Assembly (NCBI GenBank): GCA_000697335.1
Contig: JNEM01016271.1
Span: 1 to 50,236, forward strand
Length of the DNA: 50,236 bases
Source of the DNA: Conidiobolus incongruus B7586
Taxonomy: Eukaryota > Entomophthoromycota > Entomophthoromycetes > Entomophthorales > Conidiobolaceae
Direction of reading: 5' to 3'
Shown here piece by piece: positions 11,379 to 23,323 of this stretch; position 1 is the stretch's first letter, and the number at the start of each line of letters is the position of its first letter. The notes beneath the pieces were generated by a model. It saw only the letters and a list, made by a program, of their open reading frames with translations, was not told where the DNA came from and searched no databases. Position numbers and translations under genes: made by a program.

Positions 11379-13202
11379 CTTGATCCTTAGCTTCCAGATG
11401 CTTTCAATTATAGTTTAATCAACAAATAAATATCTTATATTCTAATTTGAATAGAACCATTCAATAATATTTAGTCATCAAAATCCAATAATCAATTGTT
11501 TGAATTGCATTTATCAGATATAAATATATCTTTAAATATAGATTAGCTGTTCAAAAATTCTGAATGAAATTTAATATTTAAAATTTAGTACAAATTTTAT
11601 TTGAGCAATATACCATTTGATATATCAAATAAATAAGAACTTTAACATTAATATTAATAGAATTATGCCTGATGGAAAATTATACTCTAAGTTTAAAATA
11701 ATATTAATATATCCTATTTATTTATTATATATAAATGTATTACAAACTCTGCTTTTTTTATATACTATTAAATAATAAAATATTCAAAACCATAATGAAT
11801 TTTAGATAGGAATATCGTTCAAATAGGATTGTAATATTTGCAATGTATCTAATACTATTACTGAAATTTAAAGTTGAATTTTTTCTTAACTAGAAGCGTA
11901 TTTGATAGTTAAGATCATATAATAATGAATTTATTTTATAAATTCCGACAATCATTGTAATTGATTACATAATATTTTTGAAAATAAATAAAAACTTGAG
12001 TTAATCCAAAAAATCTGTTATATAAAATATCAATAATAATGTTGAAATTTAATTAATAAAAATTAATTACAATATTAGTTTTAATTCATTTAATTAATAC
12101 GAAATATCAAATATGTTATTATATTTATAATATTTTTAATTCGGTCTTCAAATTATACGATCAGGTAAACTTCCACACATTTTTGAACTTCGAAACACAT
12201 TCCTTATAAAATATAATTTAATCCTTGAAATTTGGAATGAAAGAACTCTGCATTTATAAAAATGGCGAGTGTCACATTTAAACTTTGGAACTAAAATTCG
12301 AAATACTCAATTTGATAAAAATAATCATTATTTAATATATTGATACAAAATGTATTACTATATACATATATATATTGATGATTTCTATCATAAGGCTAGT
12401 ATATAATTATTTCTATAAATAAATTTTCACAATGATATAAGTGTGTTTCATTCTTGATTTTACTGATAAATTTTTCATTAATAAATTAATGTTAAGTATC
12501 TTAAAACTTCTCAAATTTATATTAAATTCATTTTTTAATAATGTTGTAAATATCACCTAGGTTTAGTGAATTTGATATTTGATCATTATGTTCAATATCT
12601 TGTCTGGTTAAAAAAACTGTGATTAATAAATAAAAAGAATTGAATTAATATCTTTCAATATTTGTAATATTTGATAATACACTTACTCATGCCACTGTCG
12701 AAATTTGAAATTTAATATTTTATTCACTTTTTTAGATAATAATTCAAATCTATGTTAAGATACTTTCACTGAAACAGAATAATTAATTTAATGTTATTTG
12801 TTGCAAAAATACCTCAATATTATATTATGAAAGTTGTCAAGAAAAATTACTTTTTTATTGGATAAAATAATTTAAAAAAAATCATAAGAAAACTAATTAT
12901 AATATCATAAAATTAAAAATTTTAATTAAAAATTACACAAGTGGAGAGAATATTTATATTTGTCATTATTATATATAAACTGAATATAATATATTTATAG
13001 TTTAATAATAATATCATATATTTGTTAATGATTATTTTGAATAAAAAATTAATTTTGGTATCCAAAGTTTTAATAAAGTATTCATTTTGAAATTTTAATT
13101 ATATTTTTATATTAAACTTTAATGAAATATATCAGAATGTATTTCTTTTCAAAGAAAAATTTGATGAGTGACTAGCATTAAGTTATTAATATTGTATTAC
13201 AA
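11379..13202. other. Intergenic, nothing recognised
   Basis: A+T-rich spacer with normal CA/TG frequency and no coding trace that rises above chance. Confidence 0.5.
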
Positions 13203-13500
13203 TTAAAATTTTACAGTTCCATCTTTGGTCCAATAGATTCCATCCTTTTGTAATATATTTTGATAGTTTTGGATATCTTCATTCATAATATAGGAATATT
13301 ATAATAGAATAACAATCCATAAAAGATAGAGTAGACCTCCTAACAAAACATCCAACACTACACGATATTCCATCTTACATTGTTATAAGGTATTCATAAA
13401 TTCTGGTATAGTTTTGATTGAATAGGCATTATCCAAATAATAATAACTAATTAGCTGATCGAAATAGGGTATTTTAAATAGAATTATTAGCTCTCAATCA
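13203..13500 (-). pseudogene. Possible relic of a small membrane protein gene
   Basis: One minus-strand frame reads IPYFDQLISYYYLDNAY and TIPEFMNTL, then a stop, then MEYRVVLDVLLGGLLYLLWIV, a good membrane helix, then a second stop, then MNEDIQNYQNILQKDG and YWTKDGTVKF up to TAA at 13205-13203. Both internal stops are TAA and could have come from CAA. Three adjacent protein-like pieces in the same frame argue for a relic, but open runs this short also occur by chance in DNA this A+T-rich, so the call is tentative. No family is recognised. Confidence 0.35.
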
Positions 13501-15133
13501 AATGAGGTAATTGATACTTTCAAAAAGAAAAGTAAAATATCATGTTTTTTAGTTAAACAAATAATAAATAATAAAATACTATGTTTATTTGAAAAAACAA
13601 TACTGTATTTTAGACGAGAATTATGTCTCTTTATATACTCTGATTCAAATTTTAAATTTTTAGTAATAAGGTATAAAAAGCCAGATCAAAATAAATATTA
13701 CCAAAATAGTAAATATATTCCTTTTGCTGCAATAACACAATATTATACTAATCAAATTTAACTTTTAAATTTCATCTATATATTTTTTCATAATTAATTT
13801 CAAAATAATTTTTCTCCTCGATTTAAATATAACTTATCAAATCCATTATAATCACAAAAATTTAGATTTAATGAGCATGAAGGATTAAGTGATAATGACC
13901 ATTATTTCATTACCAAAATCTTTGAGAGTTTTCTCTAAATATATAATGTTATTATAATATAAAACAAATACTTTATATATATATATTTTCTTAAAATAAT
14001 TTATGACACTAGTTTTGAAAAAACTATAAATTAATTGTTTTCATAGTTTATTCTATCTAACAGTTAATATTATTATTCTCCGCATATTTATAACTAATAA
14101 TAATAGTTTTAAATATTTTATATGTACTTAAGATTGTGGAGGTAATTTTTCTACTGATACTTTCTTTTTATTGTTAAAAATAAGCTACATTTCCATGATT
14201 AATAATTCATGTATTAAAATGATTTTGATATACATTAGTATAAGTATCATAATGATATAAATTTATAAAGGAGTTAATTATTTTCTTATTTATTAGATCT
14301 TAAATATAGGATATATTATCTATGTAATTTAAATTTTTTAATAATTTTATAATAAAATTATGAAAATCAAAAGACTTCTAATTTCATTACTAAGGAATAT
14401 GTGTAGTATTTCAAATAGTTTTTGAATTTATTTATATTATTTAGTTATAAATTTAATTATCTATAACAAGGTAAGTTCTTTAAATTGAAACCTCAAGTAT
14501 TGAGTTAACTAAATCATTTTTCAATATCATATTTTGAAAGATCTTTGAAATTAGTTTCTATTTATAAATATTTGCTAATTATTGATATAAAATATATTGC
14601 AAAATATAATACTCTAGTAAAATTTGAAACCATAAATTTACGATTATATTAGTTATTAATAAAATTTCTATCAAAAGTTTTATTTGTATATTTAATGTTT
14701 ATAATGTATTATTAAAGCATTCACAATCATGTACATAAAGTAACAAAATAATATTGAAATAATTCTTATTAAAAGATTAATATTTGATTCTAGTTTGAGA
14801 ATTATATTTTTAAACCTCTGGATATTCAAACAAATTATTTATATTAAATTCCAAAATAATATTCAATTTATATAATGATTAAAATAATAAAGTAATATTA
14901 TGAAAAAGTTGAGTGAAATATAAGTAATTTTATAATATATAAACAACATGCTATCTTGATATTATATGAATCTAGTATATTGATGAAATAAAAATTGGAT
15001 TTTGAACTAAAATATTATCCTAATTATATTTTTTATATGAATAATTATTTGTTGAATTCAATATTCAATTGTTATTGGAATAAAATTATAAGATCCATTT
15101 TATTAGTGGATATCTTAATTAAAATGAAACAGT
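13501..15133. other. Intergenic, nothing recognised
   Basis: A+T-rich spacer without recognisable genes, RNA genes or repeats. Confidence 0.5.
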
Positions 15134-15600
15134 TTAGAGAACTATATTTTCATCAAATAGCAAGGTTCTAAGACAACTATTATCTGAAGGAGACCTAGGA
15201 TTATTTTTATCATCCTTGAACAACTGAAAAAGGAGGCATCCTGTTGTAAGGATAGCTTGAATACATTCTAGAGACAAATTACAATTGATATCAATGATTA
15301 ATTCATTATTCAATTTTACACCTCTTAAATCCATAGTAGCCAATACTTGGTCATCAATGATATTATCGATTAATGAGTAAGCTTAAATAAATTCGTCATA
15401 TTTTCATGACCAGTCAATGTCTTCACAATTTGGATTAGACCTTCTGGTTATCTTATACCCTGATAAAGGATCAAAAATGAATAACAAAGGGCTAGAATAA
15501 GGAATAGTGGGCGAGATTAAATATTCTTGTGAAAACTCCCAAGAGTATACTTTGATTAAAGACTTGCCATTAATACCTTATAGCTTTAAAAAGGAGATTT
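15134..15600 (-). pseudogene. Broken gene, C-terminal part of an unrecognised protein
   Basis: G+C is raised over this interval. A single minus-strand frame reads NGKSLIKVYSWEFSQEYL, SPLLFIFDPLSGYKI and NPNCEDIDWS, then TGA (15406-15404), KYDEFI, TAA (15385-15383), then a clean run of about 85 residues containing DDQVLATMDLRGVKL, NCNLSLECIQAILTTGC and FQLFKDDKNNPRSPSD, ending at TAA 15136-15134. The two internal stops lie 21 bases apart and the frame is otherwise intact, so the gene was lost recently. An intron hiding both stops is possible in principle, but no GTA...AG pair fits. The FIFDPLSGYKI piece has a beta-propeller or WD-like look; the family is not identified. Confidence 0.55.
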
Positions 15601-17177
15601 TTACCAGCTATTAAATTATATTCGTTGAAATAATTTTCGATGTTGTATTTTATTTTATAGCTTGCATTAATTGTAATTATATATATTGAATCGTTAATCA
15701 TTAGAAATTTATTTTCTGAGAACAATGCTAATTATCACGAATTACATTGTTTATATATTAAGTTATTAAAAAAATTCAACTTTGATTCATATCTTAGTAT
15801 TGATTCCTTTTTAATATACATTCTTAAATTTTGAAAAATAATATTACCAGAATATTCGATAGCAAATGAAATTTAATTGCAATTCGAGTAATGATATGAA
15901 ATCAAATCTACAACTGATAAATAAATTTTAGATTGACCAATTAATTGCCCTCAACTTATATATAAAATGGAATATTTCATTAAGCTAAAAATGTGAAGGA
16001 TATATAGATTCAATGTTTGTTATATTGATATAATGTTACATATTAAATATTCTATAATGTATAACAAATAATATTTAATCTGGCTCCCACGTGAAGTAAT
16101 TTTACATTCAGGACAGCTATTATTGATCTCCTTCTTAGCTTGGAATCATTCAGAAATATTGTCTTATTAATTAGAGGTCCTTTCAACTTGAATGAGCTCA
16201 AAATTTGGAAGGTTGATTACAAAATGACAAGAATTATTTAAAATATTTTTTAGCATTTATTTAGAAATTGAAAATTCATTTTGTCCTATCAAGGTAACAC
16301 AATTTATTTATGTTTAATATAGTACAATATATGATATTTTTTATAGTTAAAGAAGGATATATTAATATATATATTATCAATCCTGATATTGTAATATAAT
16401 AAAAATATAAATAGTTAATTTTAATATGTTAAAATCAAGTAATTAATATTATGTAACTTTGTTTTTATTTCAAACAATTCAAATTTTATCAATATAATAA
16501 TACTTATATAAAGTGAACTGTTTTTTGAAAAAATTATAATAAACTGTAATTGTATTATATTACTTGTATTTTATAATTTATGTTTAAGCTAATTACAATT
16601 TGTATCAGTTCCAAGAATATTTTTATGGAAATAGTTTATTACTCAATATTACATAACCAATATTGAATCAGTAAATTTACTAATTTATATATCAAAAAAT
16701 AGATCATCATCATTAATATTAGTAATTGTAATAACCATTTTTTACTTTATCCTTTAATTTTATAAAGTTATAAAATTAATCAATTTATAAGAATATTATT
16801 AAAATGAAGGGATCAAGAATTAATTTATTCAAACTTAAAATGAAAAAAATGTTACCTGTTCAATAATTATGGTACCATGTAATGAAATTATTAAGAAAAA
16901 ATTAATTCAATTATAATACTAATATACTATAATTAATAGATTATGATATTAAATAGATTATTAATATATTTTAATTTTTTATTATTATATAAACTATATA
17001 AATATTTCAATTTTATATTATTCTAATAAATGAATGCACCTAATGATTTTTGGATATTTTGTTAAATAAATAGGTGTGGGATCTAGAAAAATAAAGAAAA
17101 TTGAGATTAATAAATATGAGAACATAAGAATGATATATAGTTGATTCTGAAAAGAACTCGTAAAAACAAGTGTAGGA
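15601..17177. other. Intergenic, nothing recognised
   Basis: A+T-rich spacer downstream of the proton channel gene. One E-box type hexamer CACGTG lies at about 16089-16094. No gene is visible. Confidence 0.5.
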
Positions 17178-17928
17178 TTAGAACTTGGAAAAAGTATATT
17201 GCTTGGTAAATTCTGATCTCGTCAAGCTATTTTCTTCTGCTAAATTTCTGCTAATCATTAAACTTTCATCCAATTTATGGCACTTTTCAATTAATTCGTT
17301 GATTTCATCCTTTAAATCCTTATTCATATTGTTTTCTGCTTCTAATTGACTTTGAAGGTTTTTACTACTCTCGTCTAATTCGTTTCTTTTGGCTCTTTTC
17401 TATATAATTATATATTAGTTTATATAATAAATATAGTGTCAATTTAATTACTGTTTTGATGGATTCTGTAGCATGACCAATCATAACCTTTAACATTCTA
17501 GCCAATCGAAATAGGACCAAGAATGCCCATACTCGACTTGAGCTATCTTTCCAGCCACACCTAGTAGCCAATTCCAATACTGATAAAGTCATAACAATGC
17601 TAGAGTCAAACAAGAACCAAGGGTCCTTCAAGTTTTTCCAACCGAAACCTATGGACAACTGAAGTACCAATTCGATGAAGAAAATGGTAAGCACAAATGT
17701 TTCCAAGCCACGAACTACTTGGTATGAATTCTGAATACTCGCCATATGCTCAGGAGTACCTCCCGTTTCTGTAACCAATACACCACCAATAACTAGTAGA
17801 ATGAAATCTACCAACACAACTGCAGAATCGATAAATACCAGGTGATAAGATCTCAAAAATATTGAAGCTTTATCTTTATGACTTAGAGTACTAAAATTAA
17901 TCTTTCTTAAATCCTGTAAATCATTCAT
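17178..17928 (-). CDS. Voltage-gated proton channel (Hv1 family), 2 exons
   Basis: Exon 1 is 17928-17452 and exon 2 is 17399-17178, joined over a 52-nt GTA...AG intron in phase 0, giving 232 residues. The first 155 residues form one voltage-sensor domain without a pore domain. S1 (about 30-54) carries Asp41 in VLVDFILL, matching the selectivity Asp of Hv1. S2 (70-95) carries Glu86 in FFIELVLQL. S3 (102-121) has Asp102 and Asp108. S4 (131-152) reads VLFRLARMLK, with charges at 141, 144 and 147 spaced by three; the third is Lys where animal Hv1 has Arg. Exon 2 encodes a charged coiled coil (ELDESSKNLQSQLEAEN onward), the usual dimerisation tail. Such channels pass H+ out across the plasma membrane on depolarisation and acid load. 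The exon boundary falls exactly between sensor and coiled coil. Confidence 0.88.
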
Positions 17929-20331
17929 TATTTTTTTTTAAAAAAAACAAATTAATTCTAATAAAAATGATTTTTTTATATTTAATAATAATTACATTTA
18001 TATATTGTAAATAAGTTTTAAAGAAATTACTTAATTTGTATTTAATTCATTTGAATAAAAATAATTTTGTTACAGATTCGAACACTACTGAATCGATCTT
18101 CAAATTATAAAATTTAATATGGCTATAGGTAAAATTAGCCACTGAATATTATGATTCCTTGAAGTTGAGCCTTATAAGCTTTCAGTTAATGTACCTTGAT
18201 AATACTGTTAATTTTATCTTTTTAATGTGATTATTTCAAAAGTTAGTTATTAAATATAATTTCTTCAAATAATCATAAACCAATAAATTAGAAACCTAAT
18301 AAAATTTTGTATGTATTCTCGAGATTATAAAGTAGTATTACATTAGAGACATGTAAAATAGATATAGATATTAAATATTTGTATATTGTTAATCAATATC
18401 AATATATTTTTTAACACGTAAATACAAAAAGAAAATTATAAAATCAATAGTAAAAAATTTAATAATTTGCACTGAATATAATTGAATACATTTTAGTTAA
18501 TCAATTATTTCTATAAAAATTCTAATTATATATCTCTTGAACCAGTGATTATATATCAAAATAAATCATTATTTCCTAATCACAATATAGAGATCATATT
18601 CCCCTTTCAAAAATTAAACTTTATCACCCTTTGATAATAGTATTTGGTATTATAGTAAACTATGATCATTTTATTAATAATTATATAATAAAAGTTGATT
18701 CATATATATATTTCCAAAGATAATACTTACAATTATAAAATTAATCCAAATATTATTTTTATTTATTAGATCATTCCTAAATATTTATGTTAATAGAAAA
18801 TTATATTCCAAATAATATTCTTATAAGAATTAATTAGATCAAGATGAAAGTTATATAATTCAATATAACAATAATATAATTTGATAATATGCTGATATTA
18901 ATATCAATATTTAAATATATATTTTTGAAAAATTTCTAAAAATATATATTTATAACCTTATAAACATCAAATTAATTTAGCCATATAATATTTAATATTA
19001 TTTTATACTATTGGTTTCAATTAATCATTATATCAAAATTAATCCAATCATAATCAATAATATTTCTAGATTAGAAAATTTTCTAATATTGATTTAAGAT
19101 ATATTTATAATTTTGTGATTAGAAAAGGATCAAAATTTATGTATTATACCTATATTGTTATAATATAATTGGAATCAATGAAAATAATTAAATATATTAT
19201 TATAATAATTGTAAATAATATAATATTTATAATAATCTGAGATTAAATTAAATCAATTTTATAAAATTCATAATCACAATTTAGCTTTATTTTTAAAATT
19301 TAGTATTATTGTTAATTAAATGATTCAAATTTTTACTTTAATCTTTATATATTACACACTATAAAAACTTAAGATAATTCATTAATATTTTATTTGGATT
19401 TTTAATTACTATGAATTTTTAATCTATTTTAATTTTGTCAAAAAATTTTATTCAAATATTTTCAAATAATATAGATCATTTAAGTGTCTGATATGCATTA
19501 AATTTTATTTAATTAATTTCATAATATTATTTGGTAATATAATAACTGCAGAAACATTACTTAAATTATATTTCAAATGTAATAAATATTAAACTAATTT
19601 ATTAAAAGTGAAAATACTTGAAAATATTAAAATAAAGTTGTGTAAACTTAATGTTAATTTCAAAACCAAAATAAATTCATTTAATCAAATCTAAAGTTGG
19701 GTTACTTTAATTTAATAAACAAGAAAAGAACTTTATTCACCTTATTATATTATATAATTTTCAAGTTCACAATTCAAATTTCAGGATTAATATTGAAAGC
19801 ATTAAAGCCCGATAAAAGTTATTATGGGTATTAATTTAGAGACAATGGAAGTTTGGATGAGATTGAAAATGAATGTTTTGATAACCTCTAAGTTTATATT
19901 TGTTCTAGATATCTTTAGTTTGTAAAAATTAGCTAAACTGGTAGAAATATACAACGGTCAATATATTTATTTTATATTATTCTGTTCACCAACTATCGAG
20001 ATTCTAATTATTTACAAATAGGATGAAATTATCATTAAAGAACAAGGTTTACTTATTGATGGTTAATCAATGAAAATTCAGTTTTAAAAAATTTAATGTT
20101 ATATTGATTAAATATATTAGAATATTAGATAAATTATTGAATATCATTTGAAGAGGTTAAATATGGTACCGAAAATTAAACTGTAAGAATTCAATATGAT
20201 TTCTTCAACTATAACATCACTAAAATAATTCAAAGATTATAATATTGGTTTGAATCAATGAGTAAAATAAATAAACAAAAATTATTCATCTTATATTATA
20301 GTTCAAAAAACTATAATCGTCTATGGTATCA
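17929..20331. other. Intergenic, possible weak coding traces near 19790-20280
   Basis: Mostly A+T-rich spacer. On the + strand between about 19790 and 20280 there are several short protein-like segments broken by TAA/TAG and frame changes (for example KLAKLVEIYNGQYIYF, DEIIIKEQGLLIDG and FEEVKYGTEN). They may be a very old relic, but chance open runs are common at this composition, so no gene is called. Confidence 0.4.
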
Positions 20332-20735
20332 TTAGTCTATGCCACAAAACAGTTCATTAAGTCTAAAGATCTGTAATTTGTCTTCGACAATATTAGTTTG
20401 ATTTACCATAAACTTCCCATAGTTTAAAAATACTCTGAAGAAATACTTGGCAACAGCTTTGCAATTCATAAAAGGGGTATAATTGTACTGATATGACGAA
20501 ATTTAACAAATTAAATTGAACTAATATCAATTTGAGAATTAAAATTCAAATTTGAGTGGCTGATTGTTTTTGAACAAACTCAACGTTAATTGGATAATTT
20601 GGATAATTTTCCACATTCATATGTCTGTATGGCTTAAATTCCGCATTTATTTGTAAATAGGGCATAATTTATGAAGTGGATAAACACTTAATTGAACGTC
20701 ATAAAATAATTCCAAAAATTACTTATAAATACCAT
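20332..20735 (-). pseudogene. Possible gene relic beside the tubby-like gene
   Basis: On the minus strand, segments with non-A+T-driven composition follow each other in different frames: LFYDVQLSVYPLHKLCPIYK, then NAEFKPYRHMNVENYPNYPI with NVEFVQKQSATQ, then FMNCKAVAKYFFRVFLNYGK with NQTNIVEDKLQIFRLNELFC up to TAA at 20334-20332. No GTA donor lies where an intron would be needed, so a frameshifted relic is more likely than a spliced gene. It abuts the 5' side of the gene at 20799. The family is not recognised. Confidence 0.35.
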
Positions 20736-20798
20736 GATAAACCCACTATTTATTAAATGATGAATTGAAATTAATAAACTGGATAATCAGCTTTGATA

Positions 20799-21380
20799 AT
20801 GATAAAGCATCAAATTTCTAAAGGTTTCAACCAACTTGTGAATAATAACACCAATAAGGTCGTTAAAGATCTAAACATGAATGAGTTTATTATTCAGAGG
20901 AAGATTGTTTTGTTTAAATCACATTGGCAAATAACTAACAATCATAATGTCAAAATTTGTTTTAAAAAGAAACAGAATGGGTTTGTATTTACGAATGGTG
21001 ATAATAATGTTACACTTGCCGAAGCGAGTTTTATAGATCGTCCATTTGAAAAACCCGTTGCGCTAGAATTTTGTAGAGGGATGATTGTACAAAGTATCAA
21101 GTTGTTCATTCAGCCAGATAATGTCTTTATCATTCGTGGCTTGATGCAGAATGACTTCAATGCGATTCACTGGAAGTGGTACTACAACAAGGAAAAGTCG
21201 AGATTTGAACTGGTAGATCACAATCAGAAAGATGATACGATATGTATAATCAATATTACCGACAATACAATAGATTTGGGGAAAATCCTATTTTTGATAC
21301 CTGTTCAACCAGATTTAGAATTGAGTATCATCTGTTCAATATGTACCATATTAAAGCTAACTTATCATAAATTAAAATGA
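20799..21380 (+). CDS. Small tubby C-like / LURP-one-related domain protein
   Basis: The frame from ATG at 20799 to TGA at 21380 gives 193 residues. Two codons earlier a TTG extends the frame, but ATG is the sensible start. The layout resembles the LOR/tubby-C-like fold: an initial strand pair (FKSHWQITNN), NVTLAEASF, a mid strand (IHWKWYYNKEK, SRFELVDHNQKD) and a C-terminal hydrophobic helix after PDLE (LSIICSICTILKL), where the family has its central buried helix. Proteins of this superfamily bind membranes or phosphoinositides in some cases, but the function of small fungal members is mostly unknown. There is no signal peptide. A broken paralogue lies at 41487-42057 on the other strand and shares the xTxAE and C-terminal helix positions. 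The family call is tentative. Confidence 0.6.
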   Translation: MIKHQISKGFNQLVNNNTNKVVKDLNMNEFIIQRKIVLFKSHWQITNNHNVKICFKKKQNGFVFTNGDNNVTLAEASFIDRPFEKPVALEFCRGMIVQSIKLFIQPDNVFIIRGLMQNDFNAIHWKWYYNKEKSRFELVDHNQKDDTICIINITDNTIDLGKILFLIPVQPDLELSIICSICTILKLTYHKLK

Positions 21381-21843
21381 AATTGTATATAGTTGTAAAT
21401 ATATTATGTATAGATTATAGTATATAACATTTTGATTTTAAAAAAAAACTTGATTTATATTAGTTTATTTGTCTTTAATTCTTTTAAGCATTCATAATTA
21501 GCCAAATTCCCACATCCAAAATTTGTAGTATGATGTAATATGTAATAGGTTAAACTGATGTAACAGATTTAGGAAAGCTAGCATCGAAGAACCAGCTTTT
21601 ATTAAGATGGTGTGATGGGTAATACTCTGCGCATTTTGATATTAGAGGAAACTAAATAAAATATTTTATATTCAAATCAATTATGCTATATATCATAAAA
21701 AAATTTTTAAATTTGAGTAAGGTTTGCTTGAAGCTTATGTTTAATAGATATTTATGGTATAAGTTACATTATTTGTTTATTAATGTTGAAATAAGTTGTC
21801 AATCTAAATCAATTGATGATTGAAATATAAAAGTCAAACAAGA

Positions 21844-21913
21844 CCGAAATTGGAGAATTCGGACAAATGATCACGTAATTTCCTTTTTCATCGATAAGTT
21901 TTCACGTGACTCA
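21844..21913. promoter_or_regulatory. Cluster of transcription factor-like motifs
   Basis: Within 70 bp lie CCG and CGG triplets in an imperfect palindrome (21844-21862, the kind bound by Zn2Cys6 factors), TCACGTAA near 21871, and a fused CACGTG/TGACTCA (21903-21913) that joins an E-box to a Gcn4/AP-1 type site. These are the most motif-dense bases in this spacer. Which gene they serve, if any, is unknown: the tubby-like gene ends about 0.5 kb before and the secreted-protein gene begins 1.4 kb after. Confidence 0.35.
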
Positions 21914-22548
21914 CTAATTCAAAAATTTTCTATTTTTTACAATTACCCCCTAATAGAATCTACTTATTGATTAATAAAATATGAAACATTAAAATCAAAG
22001 TCATATTCAAAGAATATTTAATACTACTGAAGTTGAAAGAGTTATAAATTAAAATTTAATTTCTTAATAAATAATTTGTTTTCAAAACAAATTATTATAA
22101 CTCGAATAAATATTTAAAATCTATCTAATTAGATATATTACGAAGACTTTTTTCTCTAAATATAATCGAGAAAAATTAATATCATTTAATTAAATCTTGA
22201 CAATTAAGATTATTTTATTAATTCATAATTTAAAAATTATCTATATCTTGTTTTTTATTACTCAATCTATCCAAATAAATCTCAACCACAGAAATGAACT
22301 AATGTAACCCATTTCAAGGGGAAAATATCAAAAGGATTAGTATGGAGGAAAATCAGATTATTAATTCCATCATCACGATTATATTAAATGGGATATTAAT
22401 AGATTTCCGAATAATCAGGGTTTTATGGTTTTGATAGTTTTAAGTTAAGATATTCAATTGGTATTTTATTTTCAGATTGTAGATTTAATAATAATATATT
22501 GAGCCGTTATTTGGAAAAGATTTTGAATTATTTATAATTTTATATTTG

Positions 22549-22578
22549 TTAATTAAATTAAATTAAATTAAATTAAAT
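22549..22578. repeat. (AATTA)n pentanucleotide tract
   Basis: Five to six copies of AATTA in a row in intergenic DNA. Confidence 0.85.
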
Positions 22579-23124
22579 CTCGGTTTATAATCCCTTGTTT
22601 TAATGTTTAATTATTTTTTATCACGATATAACTGCAAATTTTATTTTAAACTAATTTAAAATTCAAACTAAATATATTGAACTAATTCTAAAATATTGAT
22701 ATTTGAAATTAAATAAAATTAATTCAATTACTCATGATTTTGGATTAATCAGAATATTTTGTTAATGATTCTATTCTATTTTCATTAATTTATCAGTTGT
22801 ATTACAGTATTGAAAAAATATGATAAAATCAATGCGAATTACTATATTTAAACATTATAGGAATGAAAAGCATTAATAATGAGTTAAAACTAAGTTCAAA
22901 GCTATCTAATTTTAAATTACCGTTTAAGTTATGAATACACATTTTTATTTGAGTAGTGGTATACATGAAATTTAAATCATTTTACCAACTTTTAATAGTA
23001 ATTAAAATTTAATTAAATTTACTTGATTGGGTATGATGAGCTAATTTTGAAATAATATTTTGAAATTCTCCACATAGATACATGAGAGGGATGGATTAAG
23101 AGCATGTCAATCGAGTGAAATTTC

Positions 23125-23223
23125 AATTAGACAGAAGTCCCCTGCTTTGTGACAAGGACCGATCTCCACAATCCCCCACGCTTGTCAGTTCACTTGGAAG
23201 TGAATGTATTTAAGGTATAAATA
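23125..23223 (+). promoter_or_regulatory. Promoter of the secreted repeat-protein gene
   Basis: This island is much richer in C and G than the flanks. It contains CCCCT (stress-element-like, near 23138), CCCCCACG, a perfect palindrome TTCACTT-GG-AAGTGAA (23189-23204) and, 11 bp further, a TATA box TATAAATA (23216-23223). The ATG at 23324 follows 100 bp after the TATA box. The compact order of palindrome, TATA box and gene suggests a strong, regulated promoter. Confidence 0.6.
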
Positions 23224-23323
23224 ACTGTAGATGAAGTTTCGATATCAATATTCAAATTCAGTTTTTTATCATTTATTTGTTATTATCTAATTTTAATTAA
23301 GTTTTTATAATTATTAATTCAAA

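Larger units (their letters stand above)
21381..23124. other. Intergenic with a small regulatory-looking island
   Basis: A+T-rich DNA without genes. It holds the motif island at 21844-21913 (listed separately) and a pentanucleotide tract at 22549-22578. Confidence 0.5.

Noticed and set aside
7735-15600. Stop-codon reassignment (TAA or TAG as Gln) as the reason for in-frame stops
   Set aside because: Intact genes in the window end at TAA, TAG and TGA, and the relics also carry frameshifts, so decay is the simpler reading.
19790-20280. Chain of protein-like pieces on the + strand upstream of the tubby-like gene
   Set aside because: Suggestive, but each piece is short and A+T-driven; kept only as a note in the intergenic entry.
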